From NCBI GenBank assembly GCA_002734065.2, contig NVXU02000025.1, positions 124,001 through 188,000 of the forward strand: a stretch of DNA of 64,000 nucleotides, read 5' to 3'. The first letter of the stretch is position 1. Each line of letters opens with the position of its first letter. This stretch comes from Fluviicola sp. (GTDB lineage: Bacteria > Bacteroidota > Bacteroidia > Flavobacteriales_D > Crocinitomicaceae). The notes under the pieces were generated by a model, which saw nothing but the letters and a program-made list of their open reading frames with translations, searched no databases and was not told the origin of the DNA. Made by a program: the position numbers and the translations under genes. Of this stretch, positions 1 through 9,073 are shown one piece after another.

Positions 1-3000
1 GATTTAGACACAAATGTGATCAGTTATGGTGATGTAACCTTCTACCCAAGCTTATTAGTTACTAGAGGAGTGTTAAACCACAACTTTAGCTTTAGACAAC
101 AAGCAGTTCTTGATCCTGATTCAAGTTACATTGATTGTAGTATTGGTGTGAATATGACAAGCGTGACAGACTCGTTATTATTGATTGACTATTTAGAGAT
201 GAGTGATTCTTCTGGAATCGTGCTTAGAAGTGGTGAATTCTACTCACAAAACAATAATATTATTACAGGAGATATCTATGTTCTTAACGACCCTGCTAGT
301 GGAAGTGATGCGAGAAAACTAGATTTAGGAAGTTCAACGGTTGACCTCTTTTCAAGTTTCAATTCAGAGACTGACACCACGTTTACATTCTTTGCTGGTA
401 CGTCAGTTATTAATATTGGTGACACTTTAGGCAAGCAAAACAGTCTTAAAACGCAAGGCTTATCCTTTAATGAGGTTAATCTCGATTTTTCAGAATTAAC
501 AACGAACTTTCCTACTGCTGGCACACCAGTAATTCAAGAAGTAAAAGGAAACAATGCCTTCAATAAATTACGTGTAGCAAAAGCATCTCACGTTTACTTT
601 ATGAGTGGATCTACACAAACCATCAATGACAGTTTAATCATGGTTGGTAATTGTAGAGACTCTATCTTCATCTTCTCTTCTGATACAGCAGCTTTTACTG
701 CGGCCAACTTCAATAGTGTTGCGGCTTCTCAATTAGAATGTGTTAATTATTCTGGTATGACAAATACAGGTGTTACATTAACAACCTATTTTTCTACCGA
801 TGTTACCAGTAATACAAACTGGACTTTTGACACAACCGCTCCAGTAGTTGCAGGTTTCACTGCTGATGGTCCTTTCTGTTTTGGAGATACAACATTGTTT
901 ACCAATACATCTGTTGCATTTTCTGGAAATTCTGCAGATTTTACCTCTCAATGGTATTACAACGACACAACGACGGGTTACTTCTTGAATCCTCCCACTG
1001 ATTCTACATGGATCAACTACGAAGTAGATACACTTCAACATGTTTTTGCCGTTGCAGGAGATATTTATGTTGACTTAGTGACTATTTATGCGAATTTCTG
1101 TACGGATACAATTACAGATACTGTTCACATTAACAACCCTCAAATGGCACTGATTTCTTCTGAAGCACCTGCTATAATTTGCCTTGGAGATTCCGTCGCT
1201 TTTAGTGCTATAAGTTTAAGTTCGGGGTTGGATTTTCAATTTTTCTTAAATGGCACTGCAATTAATGCAATCCCTTCTCCGAATGACACATTATACACAA
1301 CAGATACACTCGCAAATGGAGATGTTGTGGGCCTACTTGCTTACGAAAACGGATGTGTGGCAGACTCAATGGACACAATACAATACACCGTTAATGTTCT
1401 TCCTGTAATTACTTGGTTTTCCAGTGATGTGGACACAAGTATTTGTGCTACGGATAGTGTTTACTTTAGCGCTTTTGGAGGAGATACGTACCAATACAAC
1501 ATCAATGGCACACCTATATCGGGGTTCTTAACTGACAGCTCTTATTCTACCAATAGTTTTATTGATAATGATAGTGTTTCCGTGACGGTTAGAATAGATT
1601 CTACCCAATGTCTCAATGAGACACCACCCATGGTTTTTGAAGTGCTGCCCCTACCAACAACCTCTCTTGCAAGTTCAATTGTAACCACTAACATCTGTGA
1701 TGGAACATCTGTGACCTTTACTGGTTCGGGAGCAAATACTTATGAGTTCTTTATCAATGGTGTTTCTCAAGGAGCAGCAAGTGCAATAACAACTTTGACA
1801 ACAACAACCTTGGTCTCAACCGATACGGTTAGAGTAATGGGCTACAATACGCTGGGCGGGTGTAGCTTTATGGCTCCACAGTCTTATACATTCATCGTAG
1901 ATGGCTTGCCCAATACTATTTTAAACTTTACCGATGCTGATACTTCAATTTGTTCGAATACTTCTACTGTTTTTACAGCATCTGGAGCCTCTTTGTATGA
2001 ATTCTTTGTGAATGGTGTTTCTGTTCAAGGTCCTATTCCCACCACGACATATACAACGACAGCTCTTGCAAATAATGACAGTGTCTATGTCATTGGAGGC
2101 TTTAGTGGTTGCTCAGGTTATTCTGACACCGCAATATTTGAAGTTCTGACAGCACCAACGACCACTTTGATTAGTGATGATGCTGATTCTGTTATTTGTG
2201 CCGGTACAAATGTGACATTCACATCAACTGGTGCCACAACTTACGAATTCTACATTGATGGAGCTTCTCAAGGAGCAGCATCTGCAACTAATACTTTCTC
2301 TACTACAAACCTCACCAATGGACAGGTGGTTTCTGTTATTGGAGAATCAAATACATGTACTGTTTCTCAAGCAATACCATTTACAGTCTTGGCTTTACCT
2401 TCCGTTTCTTTGTTCTCGGATGATCCTGACAATACAATCTGTCAAGGCGATGTGATTACATTCACAGGGGCCAATGCAGCGTTATATGAGTTGTTTGTGA
2501 ACAGCACTTCGCAAGGAACACCACAAGTGTCTCCAACATTCACCCCGGCGTTGCCAACAGGAGTTGATACCGTTTACATTATCGGAACAGCAGCAAATGG
2601 TTGTTCGGATACCAGTGCAACTGTTTTAAACATCACTGTAAATGCAATTCCAACAATTACTTTAACGAGTTCGGATGCTGATGATATTATCTGTGAGGGA
2701 GAATCTGTAACTTTCACTGGAACTGGCAGTGCACAGTATCAATTCTTAATCAATGGTATTACCCAAGGAAGTATGTCTGCAACGAATACGTTGACAACAA
2801 CCAACCTGTTAAATACTGACATTGTCACAATCAATGGGTCCACTTTTGGTTGTTTAGGAAGTTCTAACGCGATTGCAATGACTGTATTTGCTGTGCCAGC
2901 GGTTACCTTAACAAGTACAGATGTCGATAACGTGTTTTGCGTTGGAGATCCCGTTACTTTTACGGGTGCGGGTGCAACAAATTATGAATTTTTCGTAGAT

Positions 3001-6000
3001 GGCGTTTCTCAAGGAGCACCTTCACCTACAAATACAATCAACAGTGCTGGTTTTATCGCTGGAAATTACCCTGTGTTAGTTATTGGAGAATCGAATAACT
3101 GCTTCGGAACAAATAGTTCTAATGTTACAGTCAATGACGTACCAACAGTTGTCTTTACTTCTTCAGATATCGATAATATTATTTGTGAAGGAGAGAGTGT
3201 GAGTTATACGGCTACTGGAGGTGTTAGTTATGAATTTTTCATCAACGGAGTTTCTCAAGGAGCGGCTTCTCCAGTAAATGTATTTACAAGTTCAACGCTG
3301 ATTAACAATGATGTTATCAGTGTTACTGTTAATTCTGCTTCATTCTGTTCAAGCAATGCAGCGATGCTTCCTATTTCTGTGATACCAACACCGATTGTAA
3401 CGTTAGCAAATTCTGATGCTGACACGACTATTTGCTCTGGAACAAGTGTCACTTTCACAGGAGCTGGAGCAACTGATTATGAATTCTTCGTGAATGGAGT
3501 TTCTCAAGGACCTTCCTCACCAACCAATACTTTCGCAACAACAACGATTGCCAATACAGATAGCGTTGGTGTCATCGGAACAATGAACGGATGCGTTGCT
3601 ACTTCTAACGGATTTACTTTTACTGTTAACAATGCACCGCTGGTTTTATTTGCCAATAATGGTGCAAGTACAATTTGTACGGCAGAAAATACAAACATGG
3701 TGGCAACAGGAGCAAATAACTATGAATTCTTTGTGAATGGTGTTTCTACCGGGGCATCTTCTCCTGTGAATACGTTTACGAACCCGGTTAACAATGGAGA
3801 TGTTGTGAGTGTGATAGGAGAATCTAACGGGTGTACTTCTCCTGGAGATTTCACTTATGCATTTACAGTGAATACATTCCCAACATTGGTGACAACCTCA
3901 TCTGATGCGAACAACGAGATTTGCTTGGACGAGCAAGTTGATTTTACAGCGTCTGGAGCAACTACTTATTTGTACACGCTCAACGGAGATACATTGCAAA
4001 ATGGTACAACTTCTATTTATGGTCTAAATACTTTGGCAAATGGAGATGTGATTGCAATTACTGGATTTAACGGCCCTTGTGCATCGGCAATTGATTCTTA
4101 TACTTTTGTTGTCAATTCAATGACCTTGAACATGACGATTGCTCCTTCAAGCATGATTTGCTCTGGCGATGCGGTTACATTTACAGCAACAGGTGCCGAT
4201 GAGTATGAATTCTTCCTAAATGGAACTTCAACGGGGGCGCAAAGTCCAACGAATACTTACACTTCATCTACCTTAAACAACCTTGATCAAGTGACCTTTA
4301 CAGGCTATTCTAACACCACACTTTGTTTGCAAGACAATGCAGATTTCATAACAATGAATGTGATTGCAACTCCTTTGATTACTCCATTGAGCTCAACAAC
4401 ATTCTGCGACGGTGATTCTGTGCAATTAACAAGCAATGCACCTTACGGAAACCAATGGGTACTTGACGGAGCGCCAATTGCAGGTGCGACAGACACCATT
4501 TATACGGCTCTTGTAGGAGGTTCTTATACATTGGAAAAAATGTCTGGTGGTCTTGGTACATTGTGGTCTTTTGGTCAGAATGCAACCGGTACTTTTGCCA
4601 ACGGAAACAACTTTAATAATTCAGAGCCAACGCCTGCGAACAATGCAGTGATGTTTGATGAAATTTCATCGGGTGCTGATTTCATTCTTGCCGTGTCAAC
4701 AACGGGCGATGCTTATTCTTGGGGAGAGAACAGTTCAGGTCAATTAGGCGATGGAACTTATACGAATACCAACCTTCCTAACCTTGTGCCGACATTAACG
4801 GGAGTTAAAACGGTTGCAACGACAGAATCAAGTAGCATGGCAGTTCTTACAACTGGCGATGTTTACGTTTGGGGGAATAACACGCAAGGTCAATTGGCAA
4901 CAGGTAACACGGCAGTAGTCAATTTCCCAATGCTGAATGCGGCGGTTGCGAACACTGATTCTATCGCTGGTGGAAAAAGTCACTTTGTTATTCTTAGAAA
5001 TGACGGAACAGTTTGGGCAGTTGGTAACAATGATTTTGGTCAATTAGGTCAAGGGAATTTAACCAGCTCTATGAATCCTGTTCAAGTTGCAGGTCTAGCT
5101 AATATTGTATCGGTTGGTGCTGGAGAATATCACAGTTTCGCCATTGATAATTTAGGCGACCTCTACGTTTGGGGGAACAACGGTTCTGGTCAATTAGGTC
5201 TGAGTGATTTAGGAAATCGCCTTGCTCCTACTCTTTCTCCAGTTGCCAATGTAATTAATGCGCAAGGTGGAGCAACACACAGTGTGTTCTTGACATCAGA
5301 CAATAAAGTCTTTACTTCTGGTGATAATTCTTACGGACAACTAGGAACAGGAAACTTCACGGCAACAACAGAAGCTGTTCAAGTTCCAATTTCTGGTGCT
5401 GACATGATTTCTGCTGGTCAATACACGACACTTGTTAAAAAGACAGACCGTTCAGTGTTTGGTTTTGGTAACAATACCGAAGATCAACTTTCTTCAACGA
5501 CGGGCAACCTTGTCAATTCTCCAGAACACATCAGCGACTTAAACGGCGTTGGGTTTATTGAAGCTGGAAAGTCTGCATCACACGTTCTTTATCAAGAAGA
5601 TCAACAATGTGTTTCTGCGGCGGTGAACGTTACAGTGAATGCTGTTCCTGCGGTGACTGTGACCTTAAACATTGACACATTGACAACAGTTGCAGGAGTT
5701 AGTTACCAATGGTTTTTTAACGGAGCTTTAATTCCTGGAGCAACCAACCAGACATACATTGCTAACGAAACGGGCAACTTCACAGTTCAAGTAACCTTTG
5801 CAAACGGTTGTGTTGGAACATCGGCAGACACCTTTGTTAGTTTTGTTGGCTTGGAAGATATAACGCTTGGCACTGTCAAAGTATATCCTAACCCAACAAG
5901 CAACATTCTTTACATCACTTTTGAGAAAGAGATGTCTGGTTTAACTTCCATCTACGTTCTTGACCAAACAGGGAGAATTGTTTTGGAGAATACAATGAAT

Positions 6001-6114
6001 GCACAACTGAATTACAGTGTTGATGTTAATTCATTAGTCGATGGCGTTTACTTTGTAAAGGTTGAAAACGAAGGAAGAGAGTTGATTATGAAATTTATCA
6101 AGGCGAAGAATTAG
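1..6114 (+). CDS. Giant T9SS-secreted protein with Ig-like repeats and an RCC1 propeller (5' partial)
   Basis: The frame is open to the first base, so the true start lies upstream; the GTG at 16 is internal. 2037 residues are visible. Residues 1-280 are beta-rich with an Asn/Thr/Ser bias. A PKD-like segment follows (about 280-380). Then come about 13 tandem repeats of roughly 85 residues (about 380-1500), each with two Cys and the pattern ICxGxxVTFTxxGAxxYEFFxNGxSQG. Residues 1515-1865 hold RCC1 blades (SWGENSSGQLGDG, VWGNNTQGQLATG, VWGNNGSGQLGLS). The last 75 residues are a T9SS type A sorting domain (VYPNPTSN ... GVYFVKVENEG). It is probably exported by T9SS and surface-attached or released. 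Ligand or role is unknown; adhesion is an inference from the domain types. The stop is followed by a good terminator. Confidence 0.9.
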   Translation, partial: DLDTNVISYGDVTFYPSLLVTRGVLNHNFSFRQQAVLDPDSSYIDCSIGVNMTSVTDSLLLIDYLEMSDSSGIVLRSGEFYSQNNNIITGDIYVLNDPASGSDARKLDLGSSTVDLFSSFNSETDTTFTFFAGTSVINIGDTLGKQNSLKTQGLSFNEVNLDFSELTTNFPTAGTPVIQEVKGNNAFNKLRVAKASHVYFMSGSTQTINDSLIMVGNCRDSIFIFSSDTAAFTAANFNSVAASQLECVNYSGMTNTGVTLTTYFSTDVTSNTNWTFDTTAPVVAGFTADGPFCFGDTTLFTNTSVAFSGNSADFTSQWYYNDTTTGYFLNPPTDSTWINYEVDTLQHVFAVAGDIYVDLVTIYANFCTDTITDTVHINNPQMALISSEAPAIICLGDSVAFSAISLSSGLDFQFFLNGTAINAIPSPNDTLYTTDTLANGDVVGLLAYENGCVADSMDTIQYTVNVLPVITWFSSDVDTSICATDSVYFSAFGGDTYQYNINGTPISGFLTDSSYSTNSFIDNDSVSVTVRIDSTQCLNETPPMVFEVLPLPTTSLASSIVTTNICDGTSVTFTGSGANTYEFFINGVSQGAASAITTLTTTTLVSTDTVRVMGYNTLGGCSFMAPQSYTFIVDGLPNTILNFTDADTSICSNTSTVFTASGASLYEFFVNGVSVQGPIPTTTYTTTALANNDSVYVIGGFSGCSGYSDTAIFEVLTAPTTTLISDDADSVICAGTNVTFTSTGATTYEFYIDGASQGAASATNTFSTTNLTNGQVVSVIGESNTCTVSQAIPFTVLALPSVSLFSDDPDNTICQGDVITFTGANAALYELFVNSTSQGTPQVSPTFTPALPTGVDTVYIIGTAANGCSDTSATVLNITVNAIPTITLTSSDADDIICEGESVTFTGTGSAQYQFLINGITQGSMSATNTLTTTNLLNTDIVTINGSTFGCLGSSNAIAMTVFAVPAVTLTSTDVDNVFCVGDPVTFTGAGATNYEFFVDGVSQGAPSPTNTINSAGFIAGNYPVLVIGESNNCFGTNSSNVTVNDVPTVVFTSSDIDNIICEGESVSYTATGGVSYEFFINGVSQGAASPVNVFTSSTLINNDVISVTVNSASFCSSNAAMLPISVIPTPIVTLANSDADTTICSGTSVTFTGAGATDYEFFVNGVSQGPSSPTNTFATTTIANTDSVGVIGTMNGCVATSNGFTFTVNNAPLVLFANNGASTICTAENTNMVATGANNYEFFVNGVSTGASSPVNTFTNPVNNGDVVSVIGESNGCTSPGDFTYAFTVNTFPTLVTTSSDANNEICLDEQVDFTASGATTYLYTLNGDTLQNGTTSIYGLNTLANGDVIAITGFNGPCASAIDSYTFVVNSMTLNMTIAPSSMICSGDAVTFTATGADEYEFFLNGTSTGAQSPTNTYTSSTLNNLDQVTFTGYSNTTLCLQDNADFITMNVIATPLITPLSSTTFCDGDSVQLTSNAPYGNQWVLDGAPIAGATDTIYTALVGGSYTLEKMSGGLGTLWSFGQNATGTFANGNNFNNSEPTPANNAVMFDEISSGADFILAVSTTGDAYSWGENSSGQLGDGTYTNTNLPNLVPTLTGVKTVATTESSSMAVLTTGDVYVWGNNTQGQLATGNTAVVNFPMLNAAVANTDSIAGGKSHFVILRNDGTVWAVGNNDFGQLGQGNLTSSMNPVQVAGLANIVSVGAGEYHSFAIDNLGDLYVWGNNGSGQLGLSDLGNRLAPTLSPVANVINAQGGATHSVFLTSDNKVFTSGDNSYGQLGTGNFTATTEAVQVPISGADMISAGQYTTLVKKTDRSVFGFGNNTEDQLSSTTGNLVNSPEHISDLNGVGFIEAGKSASHVLYQEDQQCVSAAVNVTVNAVPAVTVTLNIDTLTTVAGVSYQWFFNGALIPGATNQTYIANETGNFTVQVTFANGCVGTSADTFVSFVGLEDITLGTVKVYPNPTSNILYITFEKEMSGLTSIYVLDQTGRIVLENTMNAQLNYSVDVNSLVDGVYFVKVENEGRELIMKFIKAKN

Positions 6115-6155
6115 TGCTTTTTTAGAGTAATTCGCATTAATTCTGCAAGAAATTT

Positions 6156-6188
6156 AGCCTTCTTTGAGCAATCAAAGGAGGCTTTTTT
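6156..6188 (+). terminator. Intrinsic terminator of the giant T9SS gene
   Basis: A 12-bp stem (AGCCTTCTTTGA against TCAAAGGAGGCT, with one G-T pair) and a GCAA loop are followed by a run of T. It lies 42 bases after the stop codon. Confidence 0.85.
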
Positions 6189-6284
6189 GTATATTGGGGT
6201 GGTGGATGAAATGAATGAACGCGATGAACCACAAAGTAGCACCGAAGGTAATCGCGCACGAGCTTGGATTATTTAGTAGACTAT

Positions 6285-6890
6285 ATGAGTTTTAAAGCAC
6301 TTTCCTTAATATGTTTATTTGCGATTCTATTTTTGGGTTGTTTAAATAAACATAAAGAGAGAAAAAATCAGGAACCTGATGAAGAGATATTAACGGTGGT
6401 AATTAAAAGAAATCATTTACCTAGTGAGGGCGATATAAGGTTCTATTATAGTTTAACAAAAAATAAAGGAGAAGAAGGTATTCATTTTATTTATAGTATT
6501 GACTCAGTCTTTATTTCAGCAGACTCAAGTTGGCAAACAATAGAAAATCATAAGTTGGACGAACGAACATTAAATTTTTTCTATTCAACTTCAGACACGC
6601 TGTATTTGACAGAAATGGGAGAGAAATTATCCACGTTAAAATTAAAGTATTTACTTGCGGATTCTTTAGATTTCAAAACTGAAAATAAGCTCCATCGAAT
6701 ATATTGTTTCACTAGCCTCAATAAAAATCCCCACTGGGACGAAAGTGTTTTCTTTTCTAAAGATATAGGATATGTTTACATTGATTATAAATATTTAAAT
6801 GATAATGAGGAGATAATATCACACTACGGAATCGAAAAAACAAACCTTGTAAAATTAATTAACCAAATCAAATCTTCCGTTGCTGGATAG
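6285..6890 (+). CDS. Putative lipoprotein, unknown function
   Basis: 201 residues from the ATG at 6285. An in-frame TTG at 6264 would put seven charged or polar residues before the signal peptide, so the ATG is preferred. The N-terminus is a lipoprotein signal (hydrophobic stretch, lipobox LFLGC, acylated Cys19), followed by a charged linker. The rest is a mixed alpha/beta domain rich in Lys, Glu, Ser and aromatics with no motif I recognise. It should be anchored in the inner or outer membrane facing the periplasm. The gene stands alone between repeat-rich flanks: GCACGAGC at 6256-6263 and its complement at 6941-6948 bracket it, which may mean it arrived with or between mobile repeats. Both the call of a real gene and the lipid anchor are well supported; the function is not. 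Confidence 0.7.
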   Translation: MSFKALSLICLFAILFLGCLNKHKERKNQEPDEEILTVVIKRNHLPSEGDIRFYYSLTKNKGEEGIHFIYSIDSVFISADSSWQTIENHKLDERTLNFFYSTSDTLYLTEMGEKLSTLKLKYLLADSLDFKTENKLHRIYCFTSLNKNPHWDESVFFSKDIGYVYIDYKYLNDNEEIISHYGIEKTNLVKLINQIKSSVAG

Positions 6891-6900
6891 ATAGTGTACC

Positions 6901-7034
6901 ACCGCTAGCCCACCGCTACCGAGCGAAGAATAAATTAAATGCTCGTGCAAACTAACGCACCGATGCATTTGACCCCCGCTAACGCACGAATAGACTAATT
7001 TGCTCGTGCACGATTGCATCGTGTTCGGGTTTGG
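6901..7034 (+). repeat. Decayed REP-like palindromic repeats in a 575-base gene-free stretch
   Basis: The 6891-7465 gap has no convincing gene. Its first part holds repeated words: CTAACGCAC at 6952-6960 and 6979-6987, GCTCGTGCA at 6941-6949 and 7002-7010, and related CCGATGCA/GATTGCATCG pieces. These resemble fragments of the CCCCGCTAACGCACG-type intergenic repeats of Bacteroidota, from general familiarity. A short hairpin, CCGCA-TATTT-TGCGG, lies at 7066-7080. The 6210-6260 stretch before the lipoprotein gene looks like the same class of debris. Confidence 0.5.
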
Positions 7035-7112
7035 TCTAAAAGACTCAAGTATCACCCTCTAATCTCCGCATATTTTGCGGTGAATAGGCTCCTCTTTTCA
7101 CCAAAAACACCC

Positions 7113-7148
7113 ATTTTTCGCAAAATTCAATTGAATTTTGCGAAAAAT
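7113..7148. repeat. Perfect 36-bp loopless palindrome
   Basis: Two 18-base arms (ATTTTTCGCAAAATTCAA and its exact complement) meet at 7130/7131 with no spacer. No T-run follows on either side and the nearest gene ends 220 bases away, so it does not look like a terminator. It could extrude as a cruciform or bind a dimeric protein. Confidence 0.8.
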
Positions 7149-7268
7149 CAAGCTAAATTTGGCTCTCTGTTGATTTATGTGGGTAGTTAAATTTAGAACT
7201 CTTAGCAGACCGATGTAAGAAACTAAGAATAACATTCGACACACAATGAGACACAGCCCTGCCTACGT

Positions 7269-7286
7269 TAATCTGCGTAATCTGCG
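7269..7286 (+). repeat. Tandem 9-mer TAATCTGCG x2
   Basis: Two adjacent copies of TAATCTGCG lead into CGAGAAACTAAG. This looks like a remnant of a common Bacteroidota intergenic repeat. No gene can be supported over it. Confidence 0.5.
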
Positions 7287-7412
7287 CGAGAAACTAAGCG
7301 CCCATCTAAATCAACATAGAACCCTAAATCTATACTACGGAGAGAACTCCCCTCTTAATATTTTGATTTTCAGTCTTTGTGTAAAAGTCAAAATAACTTT
7401 TCTGTTTTCACC

Positions 7413-7443
7413 TTTGAAACGGGTTTTTGATTGCATACATTTG
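7413..7443 (+). promoter_or_regulatory. Bacteroidota-type promoter for the saccharopine dehydrogenase family gene
   Basis: TTTG at 7413-7416 and TACATTTG at 7436-7443 are separated by 19 bases, an exact match to the -33/-7 consensus TTTG-N19-TAnnTTTG. Transcription should start near 7449, giving a leader of about 17 bases before the ATG at 7466. Confidence 0.7.
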
Positions 7444-7465
7444 GTGTCAAACCAGATAATAAACT

Positions 7466-8818
7466 ATGAAAACTATACTCGTTTTAGGTGCAGGACTTTC
7501 GGCATCTTCACTCATCAGATACTTTCTTGAGAATTCTTCCAAAAACAATTGGCAAGTCAGAATTTGCGACAGAGACATTGATTTAGTCAAGAGTAAAATC
7601 AATGGACATGAAAATGGAACGGCTTTGTCTTTTAATGCGCTCGACCCAGAACAACGAAGACCGGAAATTGAAAAAGCTGACATCGTTATCTCCATGTTGC
7701 CGGCAAGATTTCACCTAGAAGTTGCCAAAGATTGCATCGCTTTAAAAACGAACCTCATCACTCCTTCTTATATTTCTCCAGAAATGAGAGAACTAGATCA
7801 GGAGGCAAAAGATGCCGGAATTGTAATCATGAATGAGATTGGAGTTGACCCAGGACTGGACCACATGAGCGCCATGAAAGTCATTGATGAAATTCAAAAT
7901 AAAGGAGGAAAATTGATCGGTTTTGAGTCCTTTACAGGCGGTTTAATTGCTCCAGATTCTGACAACAATCCTTGGAATTACAAACTCACATGGAATCCTA
8001 GAAACGTCGTTCTCGCTGGACAAGGGGGCGCCGCAAAGTTCATCCAAGAAGGAAAATACAAGTACATTCCTTACAATAGACTGTTTAGAAGAACGGAAAT
8101 CATTGAAATTGAAGGTTACGGAAAATTTGAGGGCTATGCCAATAGAAATTCGCTTTCTTACAGAGAAACTTACGGATTAGAAGGTATTCCAACCATCTAT
8201 CGGGGGACACTTCGTCGCAAAGGGTTTTCTAAGGCGTGGAATGTATTTGTTCAAATGGGAGCAACAGATGATACTTACACTTTGGAGGATAGTAAAAACA
8301 TGACCAAGCGTGAATTTATCAATTCATTCTTGCCATATCACCCAACAGATTCTGTAGAACTGAAACTTCGCTACAAAATGAAAATTGACCAAGACGATGC
8401 GATATGGGACAAGCTCGTTTGGCTCGGTATTTTTGAAGACGAAAGCTTTGAATTGGATGGCGATGTTACACCTGCGCAATACCTGCAAAAAATCATTGAA
8501 GAAAAATGGGTCCTCGATCCAGAAGACAAAGATATGCTCGTTATGTGGCATAAATTCAACTATTTACTCAACGGAAAAGAGCACGAAATCACTTCTCACA
8601 TGATTAACATTGGAGAAGATCAAGTTTATACTTCGATGTCAAATACCGTAGGTTTACCCGCTGCAATTTGCGGAAAAATGATTCTCAACGATGTCATCAA
8701 AGCAAAAGGCGTGACTCTTCCAACCAACGAAAATATTTACTTGCCTATTCTGAAAGAATTAGATGAATATGGAATTAGTTTTATTGAGAAGGAAGAAGTT
8801 AAGGAGGAAAGAAGTTAA
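7466..8818 (+). CDS. Saccharopine dehydrogenase family protein
   Basis: 450 residues, the usual length for this family in Bacteroidota. An N-terminal Rossmann fold opens with ILVLGAGLSASSL (residues about 4-16) for NAD(P) binding, followed by the acidic residue pair of the second strand (RICDRD). The mid region carries the family hallmark NEIGVDPGLDHM (about 125-136), then a long C-terminal catalytic/dimer domain. The family interconverts saccharopine with lysine or glutamate and aminoadipate semialdehyde; which reaction is used here cannot be read from sequence, and lysine degradation is an inference. It is cytoplasmic. It appears monocistronic, with a consensus promoter just upstream. The last codons (KEEVKEERS) are purine-rich and complementary to the pyrimidine-rich tandem repeats downstream, suggesting that the 3' end was altered by repeat insertion. 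Confidence 0.88.
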   Translation: MKTILVLGAGLSASSLIRYFLENSSKNNWQVRICDRDIDLVKSKINGHENGTALSFNALDPEQRRPEIEKADIVISMLPARFHLEVAKDCIALKTNLITPSYISPEMRELDQEAKDAGIVIMNEIGVDPGLDHMSAMKVIDEIQNKGGKLIGFESFTGGLIAPDSDNNPWNYKLTWNPRNVVLAGQGGAAKFIQEGKYKYIPYNRLFRRTEIIEIEGYGKFEGYANRNSLSYRETYGLEGIPTIYRGTLRRKGFSKAWNVFVQMGATDDTYTLEDSKNMTKREFINSFLPYHPTDSVELKLRYKMKIDQDDAIWDKLVWLGIFEDESFELDGDVTPAQYLQKIIEEKWVLDPEDKDMLVMWHKFNYLLNGKEHEITSHMINIGEDQVYTSMSNTVGLPAAICGKMILNDVIKAKGVTLPTNENIYLPILKELDEYGISFIEKEEVKEERS

Positions 8819-8857
8819 AGTAGTTAAGAAGGAAGCAGACTCGTGCCATACCCTTTA

Positions 8858-8989
8858 ACTTCCTAACAAGAATCAACTTCCTTCTTAACTCCTGTCTTCT
8901 GACTTCCTAACAAGAATCAACTTCCTTCTTAACTCCTGTCTTCTGACTTCCTAACAAGAATAACCTTCCTTCTTAACTCCTGGCTTCTT
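8858..8989 (+). repeat. Three tandem copies of a 44-bp repeat
   Basis: Units lie at 8858-8901, 8902-8945 and 8946-8989; the first two are identical and the third has a few changes. Each contains CTTCCTTCTTAACTCC. The complement GTTAAGAAGGAAG occurs at 8823-8835, just after the preceding gene, so the transcript could fold into several alternative hairpins. It may act as a terminator of sorts, although no T-run is obvious. Confidence 0.85.
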
Positions 8990-9042
8990 AACTTCTTAAC
9001 TCCTAATTTACACATCTACTTCTCATTGAAACATTAATTAAC

Positions 9043-9050
9043 TAACTTTG
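9043..9050 (+). promoter_or_regulatory. -7 promoter element for metG
   Basis: TAACTTTG matches TAnnTTTG exactly, 23 bases before the metG start. No TTTG lies at the ideal distance upstream; a TTG at 9026-9028 is closer than usual. Confidence 0.5.
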
Positions 9051-9073
9051 CAATCAAATTCTATCATTTCAGA

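Noticed and set aside
7246-7530. 94-codon plus-strand frame before the saccharopine dehydrogenase family gene
   Set aside because: Runs through repeat debris and the consensus promoter, and overlaps the real gene in another frame.
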